Of a stretch of 64,000 bases of DNA, positions 23,954 to 32,612 are shown piece after piece. Made by a program: the position numbers and the translations under genes. Every line of letters starts with the position of its first letter. The stretch's first letter is position 1. The notes beneath the pieces are model-generated. The model ran no database searches. It was not told the DNA's origin and saw only the letters and a list, made by a program, of their open reading frames with translations. Origin of the DNA: JARFUG01 sp050485365 (lineage in GTDB: Bacteria > Desulfobacterota > Desulfuromonadia > Desulfuromonadales > JACZKF01); the NCBI GenBank assembly GCA_050485365.1, contig JBJHBH010000003.1, forward strand, positions 1-64,000, in the 5' to 3' direction.

Positions 23954-25578
23954 CAGACTCCTCCAAGCTCCCTTTTCACAGACTGCCACCTACGATCATG
24001 CACCTCGATCTTCGAGCGAGACTTGAGCAGATCGAGATATTCCCTGCGCTTCTGTTCCGTCTTTTCCTGCACGAGTCGAGAACGGATGGTATTTGAAACA
24101 CGTGCAAGGGGGAGGGGGGATTCGGGGGTGCGGGAAAGCAGATGCACGATGACCCGGCTCCCCTGCGCGGTGAAGGGCTGGCTCGTATCCCCCACGGCGA
24201 GCCTGTCGATAGCCGCCCGAACGTCGGGGTCGAGATGGCTGACCGGCACCTCCTCGGGGCGAATGTTCCTGCCGAAGTGTTCTCTGACCGCTGCGGGAAA
24301 CTCCTTGCGCGTGGCGACATCGGCCCAGACCCTGTCGATGGGCCCTTGGGTGTCGTCGATGATGTAGAACCTGACCAGCGCCGGCTGAGTGAAGCGGGCG
24401 ATGTTTTCCTCGTAGTGCCTTTGGATCTCTTCTTCGGTGACGTCGATTTCAGCGGCGAAGAGGCGTCTTTCGACGGCACCGGTCAACCGATGACGCACGT
24501 TGAACTCGTACTCCCACTTGAAGGGCTCCTTCTCCTCGTAACGGCGATCGAGCGACTCCCAGTTCGTCAGACTCTGGGCGACGATTCCGTCGACCACCCG
24601 GGCCTTCGTTTCCCGGGCCTTCTCTTCATCGAAGGCCGCGTGGGCGGCGTCGGGGCGTTGCCCCATATCGCGCCGGGCGACCTCGACGAACTCCCGCTCC
24701 GTCACATTCTGCCGGTTGGTGGAGATCACCACCGCGTCGGTCAAGGCCTCGTCGGGGGCCATCAGATCGATGGCGGCGATGCGCTCTTCGTCGACTTTCA
24801 CCTCGTATTTGCGGCGAAGATCGGCCAGAAGCTGCAGCGTCAGGGCATTTTCCTGCTCTTTCCAGAGCTCTCTGCGAATCTGTTGCCGAGTCATGTGGAA
24901 GTCCGCCTGGTCCGCTCCCTCCATCGCCTTCAGATGGTAGAGGAGCAGCCCCCCCTTGTGTTCGCTCGGCTCGACGACATCGCCCACCTTGAGGTTTCGG
25001 AAGATCTCCACCCACCCCTCATCGATGCCGACGGGGCGCACCCAGTTTTCGTTTCGGGTAACGGGGCCTCCCTCCTCGGGATCGCGGGCGATCAGCGTCT
25101 CGACATCCAACGCCCCCGTGCTGAGCTCCTGCCAGGCCGCCATAGCCTGATCCTCACTGCTGAAATGAAGTCGCTCGATCAGCCACCTGGGGGAATACGC
25201 CTTTTCATAGCGGGCCCACAGATCGGCATCGGTGATCTTGATACGGCCGTCGATGGCGTCCCCCTTGAGCAGCAGCAGGGCTCTCGAGGTCAGAAAGACC
25301 CTCGTCTGGCGCTGAAAGCCGGGATCGGTGTCGAGTTGCATCCGCTCACCTTCCCGGGCCAGAAGGAGCCATTCGATATAGGAATCGGGCCTTTTCGGCA
25401 CCTCGAGCCCTTCATCGTTCCAGAATTTCCACCATCGCTTGAAATCGTCGGTGGTGTATCTCGTCCCGTCGATGGTGACCAGGGTGTCGTCGCTGCTGAA
25501 CAACCAAGCCGAAACCGGAGAAACCGAAACCAAGGAGGTGCAGGCCATTAGCATTAGAATCGAGAGGATACGTCGCAT
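23953..25578 (-). CDS. SurA/PrsA-like peptidyl-prolyl isomerase chaperone
   Basis: Exported (signal ending SVSPVSA), 541 aa. Two SurA/parvulin-type segments are visible: an N-terminal chaperone part (YIEWLLLAREGERM, ITDADLWARYEKAYS, RWLIERLHFSSEDQAMAAWQ) and a second copy near residue 390 (ITDVTEEEIQRHYEENIARF and VRFYIIDDTQGP). The segments VGDVVEPSEHKGGLLLYHLK and VGDTSQPFTAQGSRVIVHLL are the conserved ends of parvulin domains. It probably assists folding of exported cytochromes or barrel proteins. It overlaps the preceding lipoprotein gene by 25 nt and touches the 26-heme gene. Parvulin genes are recurrent next to nanowire-type cytochrome clusters. Confidence 0.88.
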   Translation of the reverse strand: MRRILSILMLMACTSLVSVSPVSAWLFSSDDTLVTIDGTRYTTDDFKRWWKFWNDEGLEVPKRPDSYIEWLLLAREGERMQLDTDPGFQRQTRVFLTSRALLLLKGDAIDGRIKITDADLWARYEKAYSPRWLIERLHFSSEDQAMAAWQELSTGALDVETLIARDPEEGGPVTRNENWVRPVGIDEGWVEIFRNLKVGDVVEPSEHKGGLLLYHLKAMEGADQADFHMTRQQIRRELWKEQENALTLQLLADLRRKYEVKVDEERIAAIDLMAPDEALTDAVVISTNRQNVTEREFVEVARRDMGQRPDAAHAAFDEEKARETKARVVDGIVAQSLTNWESLDRRYEEKEPFKWEYEFNVRHRLTGAVERRLFAAEIDVTEEEIQRHYEENIARFTQPALVRFYIIDDTQGPIDRVWADVATRKEFPAAVREHFGRNIRPEEVPVSHLDPDVRAAIDRLAVGDTSQPFTAQGSRVIVHLLSRTPESPLPLARVSNTIRSRLVQEKTEQKRREYLDLLKSRSKIEVHDRRWQSVKRELGGV

Positions 25579-26186
25579 TGTTTGAGTCCTTGTCTTAACC
25601 AGAGGTTGATGATTTCCCGGGCAACCTGTTGATTGAGGCCGGTAACGGTATGGATCGTGCCGAAGTGCATTGCTTTTCGATAATCGGTCCCTTGCCGCTG
25701 ATGGTATGTGCTCCAGAGGACATCGCCGCTGCCGGCGTCGCGGATCTGAATGTTCAAGGCGAGAACCGGGTTGACGCTGCCATGCTCGCCGGGGTTCTCT
25801 CGCGTCTCGATGACATTGCCGGTGATCAGCAGCTGGGCGCCGAGGCGCCCCCCCAGCAGCTTCAACTGCTCGGGGTTGAGGGACGTCCCCGGCAAAAGCC
25901 GCAGGTGCTGGTACACCTTCAGAACATCTCCTTCCTGGGCCAGGTGATAGTTCCCCGCCCCGGCGAATTCGGTCAGAAAGACCTTGTAAGCGATACTGTC
26001 AGCGAGAGGAAAATCCGCTTCATTCACAAACGGCAGCACTGCAACGCGGCATATGGAGCCTTCAGGCAAAGGAGCTATTTTCGTGTGATACGGGAAGGAG
26101 CCCTGCTTCGCCGCACAGCCCGAGAAAGCAAAAGCGAGAATCAGAAGGAGAAGAGAGTGGAGCAGTTTTGAATTGAAAGCGCTCAC
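25554..26186 (-). CDS. TolB/CsgG-like lipoprotein
   Basis: A lipoprotein of about 210 residues with lipobox FSGC when started at the GTG at 26186 (GAGG 8 nt upstream). The longer frame to 26279 adds a stretch with no signal character. The core ICRVAVLPFVNEADFPLADS, LLGGRLGAQLLITGNVIETR and VLALNIQIRDAGSGDVLWST is the Rossmann-like N-domain shared by CsgG, LpoB and TolB-N proteins. Members act as outer-membrane assembly or secretion accessory lipoproteins. This is the first of three such proteins in the operon. By analogy with curli CsgG, one may help pass cytochromes across the outer membrane, but no CsgG barrel region is present. Confidence 0.8.
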   Translation of the reverse strand: MSAFNSKLLHSLLLLILAFAFSGCAAKQGSFPYHTKIAPLPEGSICRVAVLPFVNEADFPLADSIAYKVFLTEFAGAGNYHLAQEGDVLKVYQHLRLLPGTSLNPEQLKLLGGRLGAQLLITGNVIETRENPGEHGSVNPVLALNIQIRDAGSGDVLWSTYHQRQGTDYRKAMHFGTIHTVTGLNQQVAREIINLWLRQGLKQCDVSSRF

Positions 26187-26268
26187 GCCCTGAACCTCGT
26201 GCCTTTGGCCTGGTGCCTCAAGCCTTTCTCCCGGCCCCTTGTTCCCGTCCCCTGGAGACTGCCAGTTG

Positions 26269-27780
26269 TCAAAACTCATCGACCCACATTTCCGATAGCG
26301 GTGCGGCTGGTTCTTCCTTTTTGATCTGGACTTCCCTTTTGCCGAACTGCCGGAAGAGATCGTCTACCTCTCTGCGCGTCCTGTTGCCGAGGACATCCTG
26401 CACCATGAGAAATCCCTGAATCTGGTCATTCTCCTCACCGGTCGGCACCTCGAAGCCGACCTGAGCGGGCAATTCGTTCCCCTCGGCCATCTTCAGAATG
26501 CGCCCCTCCCTCGTCCACATCTCCATCCGCCAGTATTCGAGGGGAACCCTGCCGTCGTGGGCGAACTCGACGGTCATCTCCCTGTCGTTTTTCTCGACGG
26601 CGAGCTCCACCTGCGGCGCTCTGCGGTTCAGCTCCACCTTCCGGGTAGCCTTGGCCGAGTTTCCGGCTTCGTCCCAGATTTCGAGGACCACCTCGTATTC
26701 CCCGTTCACGACCGGGATGTCGGTATTGCCGCGCCCCGACCAGATGAGGGCTTCGGGCAGATTGCCGCCCCCGGCGTCGATCCCCACGACCTCTCCGCGA
26801 TCGTTCAGAAAAGAGAGACGCCAGCGCGCGATCGGCTTTCGAACGAGCAGACGGGGCTGGATGATCAGATCCCTTCGGAAAACCGGGACATCCCCTTCGA
26901 TGCTCGCCCCCTTCAGATCGATTTCGAAGAGCGGAGGGGTCCCGTCGACGACGTAGGAGCCGAGGAGCGCCGTTTCATTGCGGCCGTACAGAGGCCATTC
27001 GAGAAAGAGAGAGACCGGGAACCGTCCGTCCTTCTCCCCCGCGATCCAGGAGGACTCGAAGGTCAGCCCGTCATCGCTCACCGATGCGGCGTGGATCTGG
27101 TCGTCCGATTTGAAGAAGACCCGGGGGGGGCGCCCTGAAGGCCAGCCGTTTCGAAGCCGGACGCGGGCCGTAAATTCCGCCCCGGGGCGAAGGTGGCTCG
27201 GGTGCAGCACGATGGAGTCGATACTTATGGTCGCTGCGCGCTGCATCTCGTTGATGATCTCCCAAGGCCACTTCGAAACGAGGTCATCAAGAAGAAAGGG
27301 GTGCAGATCGGCCACCGAAGACGGCTCGCCGATGCCGAGAACCCTGCGACCGTCAGAGGCGCTGAAATGTCCGACATACGTCCAGACGGTGCGGGCATCG
27401 GTGGTGCGGACCAGTTGCAGGGTCAAACCCATGGACGGCGTCGGCCGCTCCTTCATCTGACTTACGGTTCCCAGCAGCACGAACGGGGCTCCCAACTCTT
27501 CCCTGACACGGGATATGTGATACGTCTCCAGATGGCCGACGGTGCGGATGCGGTTGTGGACCATGAAGGCGATGACCGTCTCCTGACTCTCGATCTCGTT
27601 GCCGGCCGTTCTCAAACGTTCGGCAAGGATCCGGGTAAAGGGGAGATTCACCTCGTTTCTCCCCCTGGTGAGCTCCTGCAGCGGAAAGACGGCTATGGAC
27701 GGAGGAGCCGCAGCAGCAGCGACGGCCGGAAATAGAACGCAAAGAATGACGAGTCCGATCTTGGTCATTTTATTGAGCAC
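26269..27780 (-). CDS. TolB-N-like domain protein with C-terminal Ig-like domains
   Basis: Exported (signal CVLFPAVAAAAAP), 503 aa. The first 150 residues match the TolB/CsgG-N fold (IAVFPLQELTRGRNEVNLPF, LGAPFVLLGTVSQMK). The remainder has two or three Ig-like/FlgD-like segments (YEVVLEIWDEAGNSAKATRKV; LEYWRMEMWTREGRIL; GFLMVQDVLGNRTRREVDDL). The C-terminal part resembles OmpA/FlgD-Ig domains found in outer-membrane assembly proteins. The start is a GTG at 27780. It is third in the assembly gene block and probably works with the two lipoproteins of the same fold. Specific function unknown. Confidence 0.75.
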   Translation of the reverse strand: MLNKMTKIGLVILCVLFPAVAAAAAPPSIAVFPLQELTRGRNEVNLPFTRILAERLRTAGNEIESQETVIAFMVHNRIRTVGHLETYHISRVREELGAPFVLLGTVSQMKERPTPSMGLTLQLVRTTDARTVWTYVGHFSASDGRRVLGIGEPSSVADLHPFLLDDLVSKWPWEIINEMQRAATISIDSIVLHPSHLRPGAEFTARVRLRNGWPSGRPPRVFFKSDDQIHAASVSDDGLTFESSWIAGEKDGRFPVSLFLEWPLYGRNETALLGSYVVDGTPPLFEIDLKGASIEGDVPVFRRDLIIQPRLLVRKPIARWRLSFLNDRGEVVGIDAGGGNLPEALIWSGRGNTDIPVVNGEYEVVLEIWDEAGNSAKATRKVELNRRAPQVELAVEKNDREMTVEFAHDGRVPLEYWRMEMWTREGRILKMAEGNELPAQVGFEVPTGEENDQIQGFLMVQDVLGNRTRREVDDLFRQFGKREVQIKKEEPAAPLSEMWVDEF

Positions 27781-27840
27781 GCGCTCTCAACCCCTTTAAC
27801 CCCTCAGCCTCAGATCCACTGTAAGTTTTTCCGCAATGCA

Positions 27841-27931
27841 TCCCCTCCCTTTGGAAAGAGGGGGAAGGGGGGGGATTTCTTGCGAGCAACCTCAGGCAAA
27901 TCCCCCTAATCCCCCTTTGTTAAAGGGAGAC
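27841..27931. repeat. GC-rich palindromic intergenic repeat
   Basis: CCCTCCCTTTGGAAAGAGGG is followed by CCCCCTTTGTTAAAGGG. These are short near-palindromic runs of the CCCCTCCC..GGGAGGG type seen at other intergenic sites here. They lie between two TolB-like genes. Confidence 0.5.
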
Positions 27932-27951
27932 TTGGCTTTTTCCGCGAAGCG

Positions 27952-28533
27952 TCATCTGATCGTCGCCAGCATTCTGCTCACGAGAGTCAGTGTGACCTCG
28001 AAGGAGTTCTTCGGCGTCGTCCCGAAGAGCCGGTCCATCAGCGAGTAGCCGCTCCCCCGCCCGCTCGACTGCCACAGGACCATCCCCGTCTCGGTGTCGA
28101 CGAGACGCAACGTCAGGGAGATTTCGGGGTAGACGGCCCCCCCGGTGCGGGCGCCCGCCTCCTGCTCGACGGAGCCGAGGATGAAGGCCTGGGTTCCGAG
28201 GCGCTGCCCCAGACGGCGCATGGTCGGTCCGTCCATGGGCGCACCCGCCTCGATCGCTTCGGCCCGCAGCGTGCTGTCGACCCGCCCCTTGTCCACCACG
28301 TCGAACAGGCCCGATGCGAGGAGTTGGGTCATGGTGATCTCGCGGGTGCGCTGAGCGGCGCCGGCCCCGCCGCCGAGGTTCTCGAAGGGGAGAACGGCCA
28401 CCGTCTGGATGTAGGAGAGATTGACTTCATCCCGCATGAAAGACTTAGTCTGATTGCGCCCGCTGCATGCGGAAAGAGAAATCGACAAGAAGACGAAAAT
28501 CAGCAGGAGTGCGACAATTTTCTTCTGTTTCAT
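27952..28533 (-). CDS. CsgG/GNA1162-like lipoprotein
   Basis: A 193-residue lipoprotein (signal with lipobox LSAC). The core TVAVLPFENLGGGAGAAQRT, LLASGLFDVVDKGRVDSTL and RLGTQAFILGSVEQEAGA matches the CsgG/TolB-N/GNA1162 group, in which membrane-anchored monomers oligomerise on the inner face of the outer membrane. The start is an ATG at 28533 with AGGAC 9 nt upstream; the longer in-frame start at 28551 has no Shine-Dalgarno. A good promoter lies at 28568-28596, so it is the first gene of the long downstream operon running to 13.3 kb. Confidence 0.82.
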   Translation of the reverse strand: MKQKKIVALLLIFVFLSISLSACSGRNQTKSFMRDEVNLSYIQTVAVLPFENLGGGAGAAQRTREITMTQLLASGLFDVVDKGRVDSTLRAEAIEAGAPMDGPTMRRLGQRLGTQAFILGSVEQEAGARTGGAVYPEISLTLRLVDTETGMVLWQSSGRGSGYSLMDRLFGTTPKNSFEVTLTLVSRMLATIR

Positions 28534-28567
28534 CTCGTAGAAGTCCTTCATGAAATTGGCTGGAATA

Positions 28568-28596
28568 AATGTACAGAAACTAATTTTTTAATGCAA
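28568..28596 (-). promoter_or_regulatory. Sigma-70-type promoter for the assembly/cytochrome operon
   Basis: On the minus strand TTGCAT (28591-28596) is separated by 17 nt from TACATT (28568-28573). The strand is AT-rich around both boxes. It lies immediately upstream of the CsgG-like lipoprotein gene. Confidence 0.55.
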
Positions 28597-28631
28597 GAGA
28601 ATTTTTTAAGAAAGTAACATTAATCTTCTAG

Positions 28632-28690
28632 CACCTTCCGCCTCGCCTCTCCCCGAGGGAGAGGGTGCCTAAAGGGCGAGTGAGGGGGTA
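28632..28690. repeat. CCTCTCCC/GGGAGAGG palindromic repeat
   Basis: CTCTCCC-CGA-GGGAGAG with flanking GCC...GGGCGAGTGAGGGG arms. Belongs to the interspersed intergenic repeat family also found at 34.26, 36.67 and 53.86 kb. Confidence 0.6.
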
Positions 28691-28703
28691 TTGGCTTTTG
28701 CCC

Positions 28704-30815
28704 CTAAAGCCTCATCGCCAAAGAAACCTGGAAGTTATAACTGTTCATCTCGGCGAGCGTGTAGTTGACCCGGCTCTGCATGGAGAAGGTCTGGCTGATG
28801 GACCAACTTCCATCGAGTCCGAAGCGGTTGGAGGTTTCTCGCCCCTGCGTGTGGCTGTATCGGAAATTCGCCCTCGTCTTGTGGGTGCGCAGCAATACCA
28901 TGCTCATGTTGAAGGCGAGCGTATCCGGGGTGTCGGGCCCCGTCCAGCGGCGGGTGCCGGTCAGACGCATGGAGAGGAGATCCGACGGGCGATACCCGAA
29001 GCTCAGCGTCGAGTCTGAGCTCGAGTCCGTGGCGGTATCGGTCTCGGTCTGCCGGTAATTCGTCGCCAGATCCGCCGTCAGTTTGGGGTTGATGCGGGCG
29101 TTGAAGTTGATTCGGCTGCTGAAGGTGTCGATGTCGACGGCCTCACCGTCGTCGCGAAACCGGGTGCTCGTCACGTAGGACGCATTGAGCGAGGCGGTGA
29201 GGTCCGGATAGATGCGCGCCGTGGAGAAGAGGCTGTAGGTGTCGCTGGTGGCGGTTTTCTGCTCTCCGACGAAGCGCTCGGACTTTGTGGCGCCGACGGT
29301 GACGTTTAGGGTCGGCAGGGGAAAGGTCGCCACGATCAGAGAATACGAGCGGGCGAGCGTCTCCGGCGCGCCGGTCGAATTCAGGCGGGTTTCGCTGTAC
29401 CCGAGCGAGGGCGAGACCGCTCGGTGGGGCGCCCATCGAAGGCCGCCGCTCAGAGAGCGGCGGGTCGATTCGGTGCTCAAATCGCCGGACGTGCTGTCCG
29501 ACCTCTCGTACGTCACGCTGGAGGAGGCCGCCAGCGTTCGGGTGAGTTGAAGACGCATATTGGCCGTGGTGAGATGGCTCGTCCGGCGGCTCCCACCGTC
29601 GGCGTCGGTAAAAAAACTGATGACCTCCAGTTCGGTGACGTGCAGGGGGACACCGGAGTCGTTCGTCACCACGACCTTGACTTCCCGCGCGAAACGGCCC
29701 ACGGGGACTTCGAACCGGCTTCGCTGCTCGTCGTACAGCGCAGGGAGATCCTCCGCCGCCAGTTCCCACGAATCGTCGAGAATACTGCGGGTGTAAAGGT
29801 TCCATCGGAGGGCTTCGACCTGAGCGGGGGCCAGAGGCGCGAAGGGGTCGTGATAGAGGAGGAATGCATCGATCTGTTCGCTCAAATCGAAGCGGATGCC
29901 GACATGCCCCCTTTCGAGAGGCTGAATAGAGAGGGCCCTGCCGAACTCCCCTTCCCGATCGTTGTTCTGCAGAAGGGGATTGATCGTCAGCTGCACGAGC
30001 GCGGGGTCGGGCTCCTGCGTCGGATCGGAGGTCGCCGACGATGGCTCCCCCAAATCGAGCCGCCGCCGGAAGACGCCTTCTTCCGGAATCACGGCCGTGA
30101 AGTCCGATTCCGAATACTGAAACTGCTGCGAGAGTCGTACGCTGAGGCGGTTTCGCCAGAAGTTGCCGCCGGTTTCGGCCCGCACGAAGTGAGAATCCGA
30201 CTCGCTTCGGCTCAGCTCGATTCTGTCTTCGCTTTCGTTGTGGCTGTAGGCGTAGAAGAATTGGGCCGCCAGCAGGTCCCAGTCGAAACCGAAGCCGTAG
30301 CGTGACGAGTGCGTGTCGAGGGTGTCGGAATCGCGGCTCGTCTCGACCGCTTCGCCGTAACTGAGCCAAAGGTTGGGCCAGAAGATGCGCTCCCAGTTGC
30401 TCCCCAAAGAAGCGTCCCACGAATAGGAAGTGAGACCCGGCCCCGACGAGCTGCGGGTCTCCGAGGCGGTGCCGAGAAGCCCCGCCCGGAAGATGTCGTT
30501 TGTCAGATTGAGATTGGCGGAAGGGACGATCTGCTCGGACGATCTCCATCCGGTGCCGGATTCGCTTTGGGTCCGGGTGTAGCTGAGATTGAAGCCCGCC
30601 GAAATGGCATGGGTCGGCTGCCACGTTACCCCGGTGCCTGCGCCGAGACTGTAACGCTGCTGAAATGAGCGCCGCGTCTCGATGTTGTCCCCTCCCGACT
30701 CCCGATACTGCCAGAAGGCGCCGAAGTCGACGGCGAAGGCGGGAGCGGCGCCCCAGACAAAAAAAACCAGCAACAGGAGAGACAGTCTTTTGCCGACAAA
30801 TAAAAGCATTGGCAA
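28704..30815 (-). CDS. Outer-membrane beta-barrel protein of the electron-transfer locus
   Basis: About 703 residues with a signal peptide (LLLLVFFVWGAAPAFA). No membrane helix follows; instead there is a long series of alternating polar/hydrophobic strands (SAGFNLSYTRTQSESGT, LTASLNASYVTSTRF, INFNARINPKLTADLATNYR) at about 25-residue spacing. The protein ends in a barrel-type MNSYNFQVSLAMRL. These are the features of a large transmembrane barrel of perhaps 26-28 strands. A TTG at 30815 with GGAG 8 nt upstream is the preferred start over 30848. In porin-cytochrome conduits of Geobacter (OmbB/OmaB/OmcB type) such a barrel holds a cytochrome across the outer membrane. That role here is an inference from the neighbours. 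Confidence 0.8.
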   Translation of the reverse strand: MPMLLFVGKRLSLLLLVFFVWGAAPAFAVDFGAFWQYRESGGDNIETRRSFQQRYSLGAGTGVTWQPTHAISAGFNLSYTRTQSESGTGWRSSEQIVPSANLNLTNDIFRAGLLGTASETRSSSGPGLTSYSWDASLGSNWERIFWPNLWLSYGEAVETSRDSDTLDTHSSRYGFGFDWDLLAAQFFYAYSHNESEDRIELSRSESDSHFVRAETGGNFWRNRLSVRLSQQFQYSESDFTAVIPEEGVFRRRLDLGEPSSATSDPTQEPDPALVQLTINPLLQNNDREGEFGRALSIQPLERGHVGIRFDLSEQIDAFLLYHDPFAPLAPAQVEALRWNLYTRSILDDSWELAAEDLPALYDEQRSRFEVPVGRFAREVKVVVTNDSGVPLHVTELEVISFFTDADGGSRRTSHLTTANMRLQLTRTLAASSSVTYERSDSTSGDLSTESTRRSLSGGLRWAPHRAVSPSLGYSETRLNSTGAPETLARSYSLIVATFPLPTLNVTVGATKSERFVGEQKTATSDTYSLFSTARIYPDLTASLNASYVTSTRFRDDGEAVDIDTFSSRINFNARINPKLTADLATNYRQTETDTATDSSSDSTLSFGYRPSDLLSMRLTGTRRWTGPDTPDTLAFNMSMVLLRTHKTRANFRYSHTQGRETSNRFGLDGSWSISQTFSMQSRVNYTLAEMNSYNFQVSLAMRL

Positions 30816-30936
30816 CCGCTGATCTCCCGTAGCTGAAAACCGATCCAACCCCCAACCAAAGATTAATACAATTATATTAACTTATACTTAATTTCTCCGC
30901 AAGCCTTTTTGCACTTCCTTCCGAAGAAATGAAATT

Positions 30937-30965
30937 CGGCAGTCTACGCAGGTTGCAGACTGCCG
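30937..30965 (-). terminator. Hairpin after the second heptaheme gene
   Basis: A 9-bp stem CGGCAGTCT/AGACTGCCG (30937-30945 with 30957-30965) lies in the gap between the heptaheme gene and the barrel gene. U-run is weak on the minus strand. Confidence 0.5.
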
Positions 30966-30980
30966 ATAAAAATCCAAAGC

Positions 30981-31086
30981 GACCCCCCCGACCCTGCGGC
31001 CCCCCCCTGTGAAACAGGAGGGGCAAAGCAAGGCAATGTCCCCCCTATGCAATAGGGGGGAAGGCCTACGCGGCCAGGGGGGTCAG
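30981..31086. repeat. GC-rich palindromic intergenic repeat
   Basis: Runs of CCCCCC and GGGGGG flank CCTGTGAAACAGG and CCCCCCTATGCAATAGGGGGG. Same style as the repeats at 27.84, 47.96 and 56.76 kb. Lies between the cytochrome and barrel genes. Confidence 0.5.
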
Positions 31087-31134
31087 ATTTCGCCTTCAGC
31101 CTTTCGCCTTTTACCCATCGCCTCGCGCCTGCCC

Positions 31135-32457
31135 TTAAGGCATCGCCCCGCCCTTCGCCGCATGGCACGCAAGGCACCCTTCGCCGGCATGGGTCTGGTT
31201 GCCGGTGCCGGCGCGCATGCCGCTCGTCAGGGCGGCGTAGTCGAAGCGCAGCAGCCCGTCATAAGGGGCGGCGTGGGCCATGTGGCAGGAGAGACACATG
31301 ACCATGTCGCGCCCGGGAACCACGTCGGCGCTCGCGGTCATTCCGGCGTTGAAGAAGTCGCTCGGACGGGCGACGGGGGCGGTGATGGAGTATTCGGTGT
31401 AGGCGGCGTACTCGCCGAGGTCCGGGATGACGTAGTCCGAAGGGTGACGCAGAAAGGCGCCGCTCGTCCCGTTGGTGTCGCCCGAAGAGTGGAAGGTGCC
31501 GTGGCAGGTGATGCAGAAGCCGGTCATCGTCGCGTTCGGCACATAGAGGCGCGACGTCTGCGACGACGTCCCCAGATGGCACCGGTTGCAGGTGTTGGTC
31601 GTGCCGTAGTCGGTGGCCTTGATCAGGTCGTTGATGTACCCGCCGTGATATTCGTTGTGGCTGCTGCTGTCGACATTTCGCCAGCGGTCCTGCTCGTTGC
31701 CGTAGCCTCTCAGCCCCCGGATGAAGCGGTAGCTGTGGGCGAGGGGGTTGTCGTAAAAATTCGGGTGCCCACCGGGGCCGCCGTCGGCCTTGAAGCCGTC
31801 GTAATTGTCGTGATGAGCGCCGCGAAAGTAGGTGACACTCGACGCGGTGGGGCCGTCGTATCCGCTGAAGGCGGAGAGGCCGGTGCGGTAGGTCGGCGGC
31901 GCGCCGGTAAAGGGGTCCCCTTCGTCGAGTTGCTGGCCGCGGATGCCGTGGCACCCCATGCTGCCGGCGCAGGTGAATTTGCCGACGTCGAAGGTGAAGC
32001 CACTCGCCTCGTGGGGCCTGAAGCCGGGGGGGTTGTTCAGGACATCGTCCCTCGGGACGAGATCGACGACGTTGTGCCCCTTGCGGCTACCCGGCTCCCC
32101 CTGCCCTTCCTTGGTGCCGGAGATGTAGGCGAAGTTGCCGCCCGCCAGGTCGTCGTCGAAGTTGTGATAGACCTGCGGCACCCTGCTTCCGCCAGCCATC
32201 TGCCAGACCGAGTCGTCGGCGAGGGGGCTCGCGTGGCAGGCGATGCAGTCGTAGCGCAGCAGGTTGCGGTTCGTCTCCCCCGTGACGGTAGTGCTGCGCC
32301 CCTGCAGCGCCACCGGCCTCCCTTCTTCGCTGTTGTGCATGGTATGGCAGTCGGCGCACTGGCCGACAAGACCGGCCCCGGCTGCCGTCGCGACGAGGCC
32401 GAAGAGCCACACACCCGTAAGGGCACCGATGAGGGACATAATGCGGGACTTCTTCAA
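31135..32457 (-). CDS. Heptaheme cytochrome, RHPSD family (second of a tandem pair)
   Basis: Exported (signal ending TAAGA), about 440 aa. Six CXXCH sites (CADCHTMHN, CIACH, CNRCH, CITCH, CLSCH, CLACH) plus CAGSMGCH, a CX5CH. Conserved family blocks are GSRKGHNVVD, GAHHDNYDG, SHNEYHGG, RHPSDYVIPDLGEYAAY, PVARP and CLSCHMAHAAPYDGLLRF. A TTG at 32457 with GGAG 6 nt upstream is favoured over an ATG at 32469 and the open frame to 32535. It follows a near-identical paralogue after a strong hairpin, as expected for a duplicated filament cytochrome such as omcS/omcT in Geobacter (analogy, not identity). Confidence 0.88.
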   Translation of the reverse strand: MKKSRIMSLIGALTGVWLFGLVATAAGAGLVGQCADCHTMHNSEEGRPVALQGRSTTVTGETNRNLLRYDCIACHASPLADDSVWQMAGGSRVPQVYHNFDDDLAGGNFAYISGTKEGQGEPGSRKGHNVVDLVPRDDVLNNPPGFRPHEASGFTFDVGKFTCAGSMGCHGIRGQQLDEGDPFTGAPPTYRTGLSAFSGYDGPTASSVTYFRGAHHDNYDGFKADGGPGGHPNFYDNPLAHSYRFIRGLRGYGNEQDRWRNVDSSSHNEYHGGYINDLIKATDYGTTNTCNRCHLGTSSQTSRLYVPNATMTGFCITCHGTFHSSGDTNGTSGAFLRHPSDYVIPDLGEYAAYTEYSITAPVARPSDFFNAGMTASADVVPGRDMVMCLSCHMAHAAPYDGLLRFDYAALTSGMRAGTGNQTHAGEGCLACHAAKGGAMP

Positions 32458-32543
32458 TTCATGCTCCATACCGTATGAGAAACGATCATTCACATTTGGA
32501 TGTTCAACCTGTGAGAATGCCTGATGCGCTCCCATTTAAAGTA

Positions 32544-32577
32544 GGCCGGTACCCGAAGCGCACTTCGGGTACCGGCC
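32544..32577. terminator. Strong hairpin between the tandem heptaheme genes
   Basis: A perfect 15-bp inverted repeat GGCCGGTACCCGAAG/CTTCGGGTACCGGCC with a 4-nt loop lies between the tandem cytochrome genes. There is no U-run, so partial termination or mRNA protection of the first gene is more likely than a full stop. Confidence 0.75.
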
Positions 32578-32612
32578 GGATGTTCATGTCAATTCAAACC
32601 TGGCAGCCTCAT

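Noticed and set aside
31009..32478. Plus-strand frame of 489 codons over the heptaheme gene
   Set aside because: Antisense of a gene with six CXXCH motifs; no recognisable protein.
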